Position numbers and translations under genes: made by a program
Notes under the pieces: model-generated
The model's input: only the letters and a program-made list of their open reading frames with translations
Database searches by the model: none
Told to the model about the DNA's origin: nothing
NCBI GenBank assembly: GCA_015075585.1
Contig: JABTUB010000001.1
Span: 124,001-188,000 of the forward strand
Origin: Chloracidobacterium sp.
GTDB lineage: Bacteria; Acidobacteriota; Blastocatellia; Pyrinomonadales; Pyrinomonadaceae
Direction of reading: 5' to 3'
Length of the DNA: 64,000 bases
Part shown: positions 26,412 through 33,609 of the stretch, one piece after another
Numbering within the stretch: the stretch's first letter is position 1
How the letters are laid out: the number at the start of each line of letters is the position of its first letter

Positions 26412-26774
26412 TCAGCCGAATAGTTGCGGCTGCACGTCCGTGCTCTCGAAATAGCCTTCCGGCCACCACTGGTACGTCTCCAACTCGCACCTTCCGGCGG
26501 CATTGAAAACGACGCCTTCTGCTTCGAGCATTTCCTGCTGCAAATTTACCGGAATTGTGAGTTTGCCGGTCGAGCATTTCCCCTGCGAGTTTATGACACG
26601 CTGCCACGGCACATCTTCGCCGGAGCCGTGCATTACAAAACCGACGGTGCGCGGCGTATAGCCTTCGCCGAGGATCAATGCGATCTGACCGTAGGTCATT
26701 ACCCTGCCTGACGGTATCGCGCGTACAAGCTCATATACGCGTTCGCGGTAATTTGAACTGTCAACTAAACTCAC
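26412..26774 (-). CDS. atl: Alkyltransferase-like protein (ATL), MGMT family
   Basis: A 120-aa protein with the DNA-binding domain of O6-alkylguanine-DNA alkyltransferases: IPSGRVMTYGQIALILG (helix-turn-helix with the Arg finger region), then PRTVGFVMHG. The active-site motif that is PCHRV in true alkyltransferases reads VPWQRV here, so Trp replaces the alkyl-accepting Cys. This is the mark of ATL proteins, which bind O6-alkylguanine lesions and pass them to nucleotide excision repair instead of repairing them directly. It is monocistronic, convergent with nadK. Confidence 0.9.
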   Translation of the reverse strand: MSLVDSSNYRERVYELVRAIPSGRVMTYGQIALILGEGYTPRTVGFVMHGSGEDVPWQRVINSQGKCSTGKLTIPVNLQQEMLEAEGVVFNAAGRCELETYQWWPEGYFESTDVQPQLFG

Positions 26775-26884
26775 TTTTCCTCAGACACTCTCAAATTGGC
26801 CGGTTCGCACGCCGTCCACCCTATTGTCGGCGAATGTACCGGCATTTGTGCGGCAGAAAAGCGCATCCCGAAATGAAGCATTTC

Positions 26885-27523
26885 TTACCGCTCGATCAGG
26901 AACGTCCTTGCCGGCGAGCCGTCGCCGGTCGCTCCGTCGTACTTTAGCGGCGCGCAGATCAGTTCGTAGTCGCCCGGCGTGATACCACGCAGGTCAAGGC
27001 CTTCGACTATTACGATCTCATTCGAAAGCAGCGTTACGTGAACAGGATGACCGGGCGAGCCGCTCTTCTCGATCGAAAGATAATCAATTCCGATCAGCAC
27101 GACGCCGCTTCTGACGAGATGGTCGGCGGCCGCAGGCGTCAGATATGCAAAATCGCTGCGAAAGCCATCCTCGGGCGTTGCCCAGAATTCGGAGTTCTTT
27201 GTTTTCAGCAGAACACGTTCAACACCGCTTAAATCGCCGAAATGTTCCGGCTCAACGGCGGTTACATCTTCCGGGACCGAAATAACACGGCACGGGCCGA
27301 TAAGCTTGTGCGGATCGAGCTCGTGCACACGCTTTTTGCCCGGAATAAAGTGGTTGGGAGCATCGACGTGCGTCGCAGTGTGGACGCCGAAGCCGATCTG
27401 CGAGACGTTTGCCGAGTCGCCGCGTTCGATGGCCTTGAATGAGGTCATTTCGACGCCGGGATCACCTTTATAAATTGGTGTTTTCGCCGAGATCGTTACA
27501 GTGACGTCATGAATCCGTGTCAT
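26885..27523 (-). CDS. Cyclase family protein (kynurenine formamidase-like)
   Basis: A 212-aa metal-dependent hydrolase. The signature HTATHVDAPNHF (about residues 48-59) holds the His-x3-His-x-Asp metal ligands of the cyclase/KynB family. The start HDVTVTISAKTPIYKGDPGVE and the segment VLIGIDYLSIEKSGSP fit the same family. KynB opens N-formylkynurenine in tryptophan breakdown, but other members act on polyketide or isatin substrates, and no other kyn genes are nearby. Its ATG overlaps the stop of the upstream secreted protein by 4 bp. Confidence 0.88.
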   Translation of the reverse strand: MTRIHDVTVTISAKTPIYKGDPGVEMTSFKAIERGDSANVSQIGFGVHTATHVDAPNHFIPGKKRVHELDPHKLIGPCRVISVPEDVTAVEPEHFGDLSGVERVLLKTKNSEFWATPEDGFRSDFAYLTPAAADHLVRSGVVLIGIDYLSIEKSGSPGHPVHVTLLSNEIVIVEGLDLRGITPGDYELICAPLKYDGATGDGSPARTFLIER

Positions 27524-28227
27524 TTAACTTCCTCAAAAATACTCTCTAACCTTTTCATGCGGAATACGCTGTTCGGCCCGATGCGTGGCCACTTGTTGTT
27601 CTTTCCCGCGACAACCTTCTGACGATAGTAAACGGGTGTCTTGCCCGGCTGAGCGGTGAGTATCCAAGCCGTCGACATCTCCGAATCAACGAGCTTTGCC
27701 GCTTGATACCAGCCGATCTCGACAGGCTTGCCGTTCTTGAACTCAATGATGGAAACACCGATGCCGCCTTGGCCTTGGTGCATTGCGCCGCCGAACTCAA
27801 GCGTGATCTCATCCAGCCCGTTGCGGTTGACATCGGCAACCTTTCCGATGCCGAATGACCAACCCGAATCCTGCACGAAGTTCGCGACGACCTTCGAATT
27901 TTCGATGACAGCAAGCCCGACCCAGCCGAGGCCGTTACCCGTTTGGCACATTTGATAAAAGATCGCCGTTTGATGAGAATTCCGACGCGTGAACGAACCC
28001 TTAACTTCGCCCGTGAACTCCGGCGAGTCGGGGCACCCTTCAGAAACAAGCTTTTTCCGCACCGGCGGAAGCACCCGCGATTCATAAACTTTCGCGGTCG
28101 CCTTTGACGGCTCGACAGATTCAGGGCCTTGAACCGTGGGATCATGCACCATTATCCTTTGCCCGAACGCCGTGCCGGTACCCAAAATGAACGCTAATGT
28201 TGAAATGATCAAAAAATTGCCTTTCAT
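27520..28227 (-). CDS. Secreted hypothetical protein
   Basis: I do not recognise a family. From ATG 28227 it has 235 residues and begins with a signal peptide MKGNFLIISTLAFILGTGTAFG. The mature part is beta-rich. A stretch near residues 120-180 (VGLAVIENSKVV.., FGIGKVADVNRNGLDEITLEFGGAMHQGQGG) looks like an FG-GAP/integrin-type repeat with the D-x-N-x-x-G calcium-loop pattern DVNRNGLDE. It is in an operon with the cyclase gene (4-bp overlap). A start 30 bp upstream is possible but would precede the signal peptide. Confidence 0.65.
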   Translation of the reverse strand: MKGNFLIISTLAFILGTGTAFGQRIMVHDPTVQGPESVEPSKATAKVYESRVLPPVRKKLVSEGCPDSPEFTGEVKGSFTRRNSHQTAIFYQMCQTGNGLGWVGLAVIENSKVVANFVQDSGWSFGIGKVADVNRNGLDEITLEFGGAMHQGQGGIGVSIIEFKNGKPVEIGWYQAAKLVDSEMSTAWILTAQPGKTPVYYRQKVVAGKNNKWPRIGPNSVFRMKRLESIFEEVK

Positions 28228-28395
28228 CGCGTTTAGATTATAACAACAAATACGCATTGACTATCCGCTAAAGGCACATAGAAAGAAGAATTGCGTCCAC
28301 CGTCCGTTTTCGGTATCTGCACCTTTGCAGAAAACAAGAGCCTTTCATCAGGCCCGCTCGTTGAGGTCTCGCAGGTTAGCGACGATAATGTACGT

Positions 28396-29187
28396 ATGCT
28401 ACTTTCCGGCATACGGCTGGCGGCTTCGAGCTATTCGAACACAGCACCGCTTATTTGGAGTTTCCTTTACGGGTCGCAGCGTGGCCGCGCCGAGATGATA
28501 CTCGATAATGCACCGGCACGCTCAGCACAATTATTGGCCGAAGGCCGCGTCGATGCGGCATTGGTGCCCGTTTTTGCGTACCAATCGATCGACAATGTAA
28601 GGCTCATACCTGATGTGTGCGTCGGTACGCGGCACCTTGTTCAAAGCGTCTGCCTCGTTACAAAAGGCTGTGATCTAGCAGATGCTGCGACAGTCGCGCT
28701 CGACACTTCGTCGCGTACCTCGGCGGCGCTGACCAAGATCATCTTTCGCGAATTCATAAACCGCGAGCCGAAATTCACTGAGGCGGCTCCCGACATTGCC
28801 TCAATGTTGGAGAAGGCAGATGCCGCCCTTCTTATCGGCGACCCTGCACTGCGTCTTGATACGTCTATCTATCGAAAGTTCGATCTTGCCGGCCTTTGGC
28901 ACGAGTACACGGGGCTCGGCTTCGTTTTCGCTATGTGGATGACGCGAAAGGACCCGATGCCGATCGACCTTGCGGCCGCACGCAACGAAGGTGTCGCGCA
29001 CATCGCAGAGATAGCCGCAAATTACATCTCCGACACGCGGCTCAGCCTTGCCGAAATGAAAGAATATCTCGGCTCGAAGATCAGTTATTCGATGGATGAA
29101 ACAATGCGCGCCGGCCTGCGGCTCTATTTCGAATTAGCCGCAAAACATCACCTCATCGAGCGGAACCGCAAGCTCGAATTCATCTGA
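28396..29187 (+). CDS. mqnA: Chorismate dehydratase MqnA (futalosine menaquinone pathway)
   Basis: A 263-aa protein of the MqnA/MqnD solute-binding-like family. The start GIRLAASSYSNTAPLIWSFLYG and the segments DAALVPVFAYQ, SVCLVTKG..VALDTSSRTSAAL and ALLIGDPAL are typical of MqnA, which makes 3-enolpyruvylbenzoate from chorismate. I placed the start at the ATG at 28396 because homology begins there; the frame is open upstream to a TTG at 28291, and those 35 residues look unconserved. The next plus-strand gene but one is mqnC, so two steps of the pathway lie together; mqnB, D and E are not in the window. The 3' end overlaps the convergent YdeI-like gene by 8 bp. Confidence 0.87.
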   Translation: MLLSGIRLAASSYSNTAPLIWSFLYGSQRGRAEMILDNAPARSAQLLAEGRVDAALVPVFAYQSIDNVRLIPDVCVGTRHLVQSVCLVTKGCDLADAATVALDTSSRTSAALTKIIFREFINREPKFTEAAPDIASMLEKADAALLIGDPALRLDTSIYRKFDLAGLWHEYTGLGFVFAMWMTRKDPMPIDLAAARNEGVAHIAEIAANYISDTRLSLAEMKEYLGSKISYSMDETMRAGLRLYFELAAKHHLIERNRKLEFI

Positions 29188-29719
29188 AACGCGTGTTCTG
29201 CCACGCTGCCGCACGCAATTCGGCGTGTAGGATCTTATCAACGATTTTGCCGTGCTCTTTCAAATGCTCGACGATGATGAGCGCGTGGCGGATCCGCATA
29301 TCGATGTCCTTGACCGTGCCGAGATGATGCAGGAGCGAACGCTGTTTTCCCGGCGTGAGCGCGTGAAAAAGCTTGTCGCCCTGCGGGTCTTGATCGAGCA
29401 CCTCGCGAAATTCCTCCGGCATCGGCAGGCCGTACTTGCTCTCGTCCTTTTCGATGAGTACGCTGACGATGTCGCCGGCGGCTATACCGACCGCATCACG
29501 CTTTTGCTGATTGATGATGATGTAGAAATCACCATGCGCCGGCATCAACGCACACTGAAAAGGTTCGCCGCCGTCGAGCGTACATACGATACGCTTGTAA
29601 ATGCCCTCGAAACCGAACCTATCGACAGTCTTTTTGTCGATCACGAGCGAATGCCAGCCGGAATCTTCCCATTTCATCAGCTTGGTCTTTAATTTTAGGC
29701 TCTTTACCGGCTTCGCCAT
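29180..29719 (-). CDS. DUF1905 / YdeI-OmpD-associated family protein
   Basis: A 179-aa protein. The N-terminal half (LKTKLMKWEDSGWHSLVIDKKTVDRFG..) is a DUF1905 beta-barrel-like domain, with FQCALMPAHGDFYIIINQQKRDAVGIAAGDIVSVLIEKDES as its second part. The C-terminal segment MPEEFREVLDQDPQGDKLFHALTPGKQRSLLHHLGTVKDIDMRIRHALIIVEHL matches the YdeI/OmpD-associated helical domain. Members have been linked to peptide or polymyxin resistance, but no activity is established. It is nested between mqnA (convergent) and mqnC (divergent). Confidence 0.87.
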   Translation of the reverse strand: MAKPVKSLKLKTKLMKWEDSGWHSLVIDKKTVDRFGFEGIYKRIVCTLDGGEPFQCALMPAHGDFYIIINQQKRDAVGIAAGDIVSVLIEKDESKYGLPMPEEFREVLDQDPQGDKLFHALTPGKQRSLLHHLGTVKDIDMRIRHALIIVEHLKEHGKIVDKILHAELRAAAWQNTRFR

Positions 29720-29852
29720 CGCTCTACGAATTGTAAATTGATAATTGCAGAACTGTAAATTGGTTTGCTTTTATAACGCCGGATATTTAGCCGATTTGCG
29801 GCAGATCTGAATTGCGAATGTGCGGTTATGCGTTAAAATCACTTTAGTGAAG

Positions 29853-31019
29853 ATGGATATTCAGCCGATATTGGACAGAGTTCTGGCGGGCGAACGGCTT
29901 TCGACCGAGGATGCAGCGCACCTTCTTGGTTCAAAGGATATTGTACGCATAGGCCTCGCCGCCGATGAGATACGGCGCCGAAAGAACGGCTCGGATGTCG
30001 TTACATACATCATCGACCGCAACATCAACTATACGAACGTCTGCAACGTCGTATGCACGTTCTGCGCTTTCTACCGGCGGCCGGGCAAGCCGGAAACCTA
30101 CGTCCATTCTATCGAAGAGATCGAAAAACGCATCGACGAGACGATCGAACTCGGCGGCACAGGCGTGCTGATGCAGGGCGGGCTGCATCCTGATTTCAAC
30201 ATCGAGTGGTACGAGGAGCTTTTATCCACGCTCCACGCAAAATATCCCGACTTTCAGCTGCATTGCTTCTCGCCGCCCGAGATACACAACATCTCGCTAA
30301 TCTCAAAGCTCGATTACGAGACGATCCTTCGTCGGCTGCGTGCCGCGGGACTCAATTCGATGCCCGGCGGCGGCGCCGAGATACTCGATGACGAGGTTCG
30401 CAAACGCGTCTCGACAAAGTGCACCACGCAGCAGTGGCTCGATGTGATGCGTGCCGTTCATAAGGTCGGGATGATCTCGACGGCGACAATGATGTTCGGC
30501 ATCGGCGATGGGATCGAGCATCGCGTGCGGCACCTCGACCGTGTGCGTGAGGTTCAGGACGAGGCCCTTGCACGCATCGCCGAAACGGGCGACGGCGGCA
30601 AGTTTACGGCATTCATTCCGTGGACATTCCAACGCGAGAATACGGCCTTGGGACGCAAGATCACAGAGGAGCTGACCGGCATCGACTATCTGACGATGCT
30701 TGCCGTCTCGCGGCTCTTTCTCGACAACATTCAGCACATTCAGGCATCCTGGCTCACACAGGGGATAAAGCTCGGCCAGGCCGCGCTGCGCTTCGGCGCC
30801 GATGATATGGGCTCGATAATGATCGAGGAGAACGTCGTCTCCGCCGCCGGCGCACACAACGACGCCAACGAACGCGACCTGCGCTACCAGATCCGCGAGG
30901 CGGGGTACACGCCCCAACAGCGTGACATTCTCTACAACTACGTCAATCGCTCCGCCACGAACCTCGACACTACCGACTCGATGAAACTCAAAGAACTCAC
31001 CGTCGCATTCGCAGATTAG
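29853..31019 (+). CDS. mqnC: Cyclic dehypoxanthinyl futalosine synthase MqnC
   Basis: A 388-aa radical-SAM enzyme. The 4Fe-4S motif is C64-x3-C68-x2-C71 (CNVVCTFCAFYRRPG), preceded by DRNINYTNVC as in MqnC. The segments GGTGVLMQGGLHPDFNIEWYEEL and ATMMFGIGDGIEHRVRHL also fit. It cyclises dehypoxanthinyl futalosine in menaquinone synthesis. I chose ATG at 29853; the frame is open to a GTG at 29820. Its last codons read LKELTVAFAD, and this 3' end is echoed twice downstream (31722-31780 and 32636-32684), see the repeat entries. Confidence 0.94.
   Translation: MDIQPILDRVLAGERLSTEDAAHLLGSKDIVRIGLAADEIRRRKNGSDVVTYIIDRNINYTNVCNVVCTFCAFYRRPGKPETYVHSIEEIEKRIDETIELGGTGVLMQGGLHPDFNIEWYEELLSTLHAKYPDFQLHCFSPPEIHNISLISKLDYETILRRLRAAGLNSMPGGGAEILDDEVRKRVSTKCTTQQWLDVMRAVHKVGMISTATMMFGIGDGIEHRVRHLDRVREVQDEALARIAETGDGGKFTAFIPWTFQRENTALGRKITEELTGIDYLTMLAVSRLFLDNIQHIQASWLTQGIKLGQAALRFGADDMGSIMIEENVVSAAGAHNDANERDLRYQIREAGYTPQQRDILYNYVNRSATNLDTTDSMKLKELTVAFAD
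30975..31019 (+). repeat. Repeat copy A: 3' end of mqnC
   Basis: The last 45 bp of mqnC share 18 identical bases (CTCGATGAAACTCAAAGA with its start at 30978) with copy B and then the pattern CTC-CC-TTCGCAGATT up to the stop codon. It is the reference copy, since here the sequence is part of an intact gene. Confidence 0.75.
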
Positions 31020-31048
31020 GCTCTCTTAAACTGTGATAGAATTCGGCT

Positions 31049-31264
31049 ATGACCGATGTTCAGTACATTTCAGACGCAAATGGCAAACAAGTCGGCGTGA
31101 TCGTTCCGATCGAAGTGTGGGAAGAGATCGAATCGGACAAATTGACCAACCGTATCAACGAGTTGAAAAGGCTCTTTAAGCGAACTCAATCCCTCCCAAG
31201 CGTTCGTGCACTTACTGACGACGATATCTCAAAAGAGATCGACGACTGTCGAAACGGCAAATGA
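31049..31264 (+). CDS. Small antitoxin-like protein of a PIN toxin-antitoxin pair
   Basis: A 71-aa protein. The N-terminus VQYISDANGKQVGVIVPIEVWEEI is a short beta hairpin plus helix like the Phd/YefM-type DNA-binding fold of antitoxins, and the C-terminal half (RIKELKRLF.., DDDISKEIDDCRNGK) is charged and probably disordered until it binds the toxin. I assign it by position and by this shape, not by a firm family match. Its stop overlaps the PIN toxin start by 4 bp (ATGA). The pair begins 29 bp after the mqnC stop. Confidence 0.72.
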   Translation: MTDVQYISDANGKQVGVIVPIEVWEEIESDKLTNRINELKRLFKRTQSLPSVRALTDDDISKEIDDCRNGK

Positions 31265-31668
31265 TACGAGTCGTCATAGACACAGGCGTTGTCGTTTCAG
31301 CCGCCTTTCGTGACCGAACACCCGAACAATTGGTCCTTTTTGTTTCCGAAAGTAAAGATCACGAGTGGGTTGTATCGCCATCGATCCTGAAGGAATACAA
31401 CGAAGTCTTGGCGAGGAAAAAGTTTGCGCTTCCCGACGAAATACTCACGGAATGGCAGAAGAAATTTGAACAATTTACAACGCGTATCGAACCCAATATA
31501 ACTGTCGATTTTCAACGCGATCGCACGGATACAATTTTTCTCGAATGCGCGATCGCAGCGGAGGCTAAATATTTAGTATCGGGCGACAAAGATCTGGAAG
31601 ACGCCGTAGACCTGGTCGAAACAACAATAATTGACGTTTCGCAATTCATGGCATTGGTTGCTAATTGA
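31261..31668 (+). CDS. PIN-domain toxin (TIGR00305-type putative toxin)
   Basis: A 135-aa PIN nuclease. The first acidic residue is Asp7 in VVIDTGVVVSA; further conserved positions are the Glu of KEYNEVLARKKF, the Asp in RDRTDTIFLECAIAAEAKYLVSGDKDLED, where D-x-x-F..SGDKDL is the family's metal-binding end. PIN toxins cut RNA, usually tRNA, rRNA or mRNA. It is translated with the upstream antitoxin. Copy B of the mqnC tail begins 54 bp after its stop. Confidence 0.87.
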   Translation: MIRVVIDTGVVVSAAFRDRTPEQLVLFVSESKDHEWVVSPSILKEYNEVLARKKFALPDEILTEWQKKFEQFTTRIEPNITVDFQRDRTDTIFLECAIAAEAKYLVSGDKDLEDAVDLVETTIIDVSQFMALVAN

Positions 31669-31721
31669 CCTGGCAGAAGCCAAGAGGAGGTTGCACGCAT
31701 CGCGAGTTGAATAAAAGTACC

Positions 31722-31780
31722 CGAGCTCGATGAAACTCAAAGAGCTCGCCTTCGCAGATTGAAATCGATATAAAAAGCGC
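31722..31780 (+). repeat. Repeat copy B: mqnC-tail-like segment between modules
   Basis: This segment contains the 18-mer CTCGATGAAACTCAAAGA shared exactly with the mqnC 3' end (copy A), then AGCTCGCC and TTCGCAGATTGA; six bases of copy A (two codons) are missing. It would encode MKLKELAFAD-stop. The bases after the stop (AATCGATATAAAAAGCGC) resemble those after copy C. It lies between the PIN toxin gene and the secreted protein gene and is not part of either. Confidence 0.75.
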
Positions 31781-31802
31781 ACTTTGGAGGCATAATGAAG
31801 GT

Positions 31803-32663
31803 ATGAGGATCGGAATTCTTCTTGTCGCGATGATGGCTTTGTCGATCGTTTCTTACGGTCAGTCCGGTGAACAAAAGGGATTGACTATTGCTCAGCAGAA
31901 CGCCTTCCTGCATGAGCGGGTAAATAGTGGCCAGATAACGGGCAATTTTGCCTCATTCGGTAGCTTTCTCAATGCGGTGGCCGATGTTGCGATCCATACC
32001 GAAGACAAGACGATCGCATCGACCGTTCTCCATTCGCCATTTCCCGATTTTTATAAACCGACATGGAAGGAGCTTTTTGACACTATCGGTATGCAAACCG
32101 GCGCGTCTTGGACGTACGATGCCTCAAAGAATTTTTGGGTCTTCAAGAGGTCGAGCATCCCCAAGCCATATTTCGTAAAGCTTGCAGACAAATGGACCAG
32201 AACCGACGCTGGGATCTCAGATAACTTTGTACCCTCAACGTACCCAGTCGGTATGGATATTTACTATTACGGGTCTTACACTGCGGACGACCCTAAAGAG
32301 CAAGCAAAACTATCGGAAAAGGTCAGAGATACGTGGGCGATCTCATTCGCTTCGGCATTCAAACGAGATGTTTCGATCTCCGACATGAAAACTGTGAAGG
32401 TGGCAGATACAGACGCACTCTACTTTGAAACTGCGGCACCGCGTCCCGGCGTGATCTGGCGTCAATGGGTCTTTGTGACGCACGGAGATGCATTTGTCAT
32501 CGTCAGTTCACTACGCAAAGACGACAAGCAACTGGTCACCGATGTCGAGGAGATGGTCCGCTCATTTAAGTACTTTCCGTATATGAAATGGCTACGACAA
32601 GATGTCGTACTTAATTACTCCGCAGAACCGCGGGCCCAGCTCGCCGTCGCATTAGCCGATTGA
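31803..32663 (+). CDS. Secreted hypothetical protein inside the toxin-antitoxin island
   Basis: A 286-aa protein I do not recognise. It starts with a signal peptide MRIGILLVAMMALSIVSYGQSG. The mature part has no Cys and no evident catalytic motif; it is aromatic-rich (FWVFKRSSIPKPYFVKLADKW, MDIYYYGSYTADD) and may be a beta-sandwich. A GGAGG at 31786-31790 lies 12 nt before the ATG; a tiny reading frame ATG-AAG-GTA-TGA (31795-31806) overlaps the start. The gene ends with LAVALAD, which is repeat copy C in frame. The caspase-like gene begins 7 bp after its stop, so the two are probably co-transcribed. Confidence 0.65.
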   Translation: MRIGILLVAMMALSIVSYGQSGEQKGLTIAQQNAFLHERVNSGQITGNFASFGSFLNAVADVAIHTEDKTIASTVLHSPFPDFYKPTWKELFDTIGMQTGASWTYDASKNFWVFKRSSIPKPYFVKLADKWTRTDAGISDNFVPSTYPVGMDIYYYGSYTADDPKEQAKLSEKVRDTWAISFASAFKRDVSISDMKTVKVADTDALYFETAAPRPGVIWRQWVFVTHGDAFVIVSSLRKDDKQLVTDVEEMVRSFKYFPYMKWLRQDVVLNYSAEPRAQLAVALAD

Positions 32664-32684
32664 GATCCATATGAAAAAAGCTCG
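32636..32684 (+). repeat. Repeat copy C: 3' end of the secreted protein gene
   Basis: The last 27 bp of the secreted gene match the last 27 bp of mqnC at 20 positions and in the same frame (LAVALAD versus LTVAFAD). The following bases (GAGATCCATATGAAAAAAG, including the start of the caspase-like gene) match those after copy B (GAAATCGATATAAAAAG) closely. The agreement on both sides of the stop makes chance less likely. Confidence 0.6.
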
Positions 32685-33303
32685 CATTGTAATTCTTGAA
32701 GGAACTTGGTGGAACACGCATGAAGTTCCTCTTGTTCTGCCCTACTTTCACGCTTTGGAAATTAGTCACCGAGAAATAGATATCAGCCATCGCACGTTTC
32801 GAAATGCCGACGACGTGTCGTACTACGTATCTCGCATCCCAAAGAATTCTGGTGTCTTTCTTTACTTCGCCTGTCACGGCGTTGACTCAGAGCTAAAACC
32901 CGCGGGTGAACGTTCGCGTATCTCTTGGGAAGCCTTACAAGAAGTGCTTAGTTCTGCAAAGGATGGAGCTATTTCATTTATCCATTTTGGATGTTGCGAG
33001 ATGGTTAGATCGGGTGCTCGTCGGGAAACCTTGGAGCCGTTGCTTGATATTTCTGGAGCTAAGTGGGTCTCTGGATATACGAACGAGATAGGCTGGTTGG
33101 AATCCATGCTACTCGACCTAGCTCTCGTAAGCCAGGTGTTCGTCCCGTTCAGTTGGGCGTCGGACGGTCGCACGGCTCAGCTCAAAAGACGAGCGACAAA
33201 GTTCGTCGAAAACTATGAACATCTTGCCCGGCAACTCGGCTTCTCAGCGTTGTGTCGATTGACCAATAAAGACTTGCTCATTCCTTCGCGGCTACATTCC
33301 TAA
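32671..33303 (+). CDS. Putative caspase-like (CHAT-type) protein, DUF6642-like
   Basis: A 210-aa cytoplasmic protein. Two segments show the caspase-hemoglobinase pattern: hydrophobic strand then His in FLYFACHGVD (His69) and hydrophobic strand then Cys in ISFIHFGCCEMV (Cys109, or Cys108). The spacing of about 40 residues and the strand-loop settings are those of the catalytic dyad of CHAT/caspase-like proteases. The start RIVILEGTWWNTHEVPLVLPYFHAL resembles the little-studied DUF6642 group as I remember it; I could not check. Base composition is lower in GC than the housekeeping genes, hinting at transfer. It follows a secreted-protein gene by 7 bp and lies between two toxin-antitoxin pairs. 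Protease activity is inferred, not shown. Confidence 0.6.
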   Translation: MKKARIVILEGTWWNTHEVPLVLPYFHALEISHREIDISHRTFRNADDVSYYVSRIPKNSGVFLYFACHGVDSELKPAGERSRISWEALQEVLSSAKDGAISFIHFGCCEMVRSGARRETLEPLLDISGAKWVSGYTNEIGWLESMLLDLALVSQVFVPFSWASDGRTAQLKRRATKFVENYEHLARQLGFSALCRLTNKDLLIPSRLHS

Positions 33304-33325
33304 GTAAGGCGGCAAATAGAATTTT

Positions 33326-33363
33326 CTTGTCAACTTGTCAAGAAGATCTGATATAATAAAATC
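33326..33363 (+). promoter_or_regulatory. Promoter and direct-repeat operator of the Phd-VapC pair
   Basis: A perfect TATAAT (33352-33357) lies 6 nt before the antitoxin ATG. Upstream is the exact tandem CTTGTCAA-CTTGTCAA (33326-33341), whose first TTGTCA is 19 bp from the -10. With this geometry transcription would start at or next to the ATG, giving a leaderless mRNA, and the tandem would be a natural site for autoregulation by the antitoxin. Confidence 0.6.
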
Positions 33364-33609
33364 ATGAAAAGCCTACCGGTCGGAGAATTTAAAGCCCATT
33401 TTTCTGAAGTATTGGAACTCGTTCAGCAGGGCGAGAGTGTCGGTGTATTGTATGGCAAGGGCAAGAAGCCTGTTGCAAAATTAGTGCCGGTTGATGCTCC
33501 GAAGCAAAAAGCGAAGCGAAAACTCGGCATCCTAGAAGGCAAGGTCAAATTCAAGTTTGCAAAGAACTTCAAGATGACAGATGAGGAACTGCTCGACTTT
33601 CGCAGATGA
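33364..33609 (+). CDS. Phd/YefM-type antitoxin
   Basis: An 81-aa antitoxin. MKSLPVGEFKAHFSEVLELVQQGESVGVLYGKGKKPVAKLVPV is the standard Phd/YefM DNA-binding domain (V-G-E-F-K-x-x-F-S-x-x-L). The Lys-rich C-terminal tail (about residues 46-81) would wrap the VapC toxin. There is no ribosome binding site between the -10 box and the ATG, so the mRNA may be leaderless. Its stop overlaps the toxin start by 4 bp. Confidence 0.9.
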   Translation: MKSLPVGEFKAHFSEVLELVQQGESVGVLYGKGKKPVAKLVPVDAPKQKAKRKLGILEGKVKFKFAKNFKMTDEELLDFRR

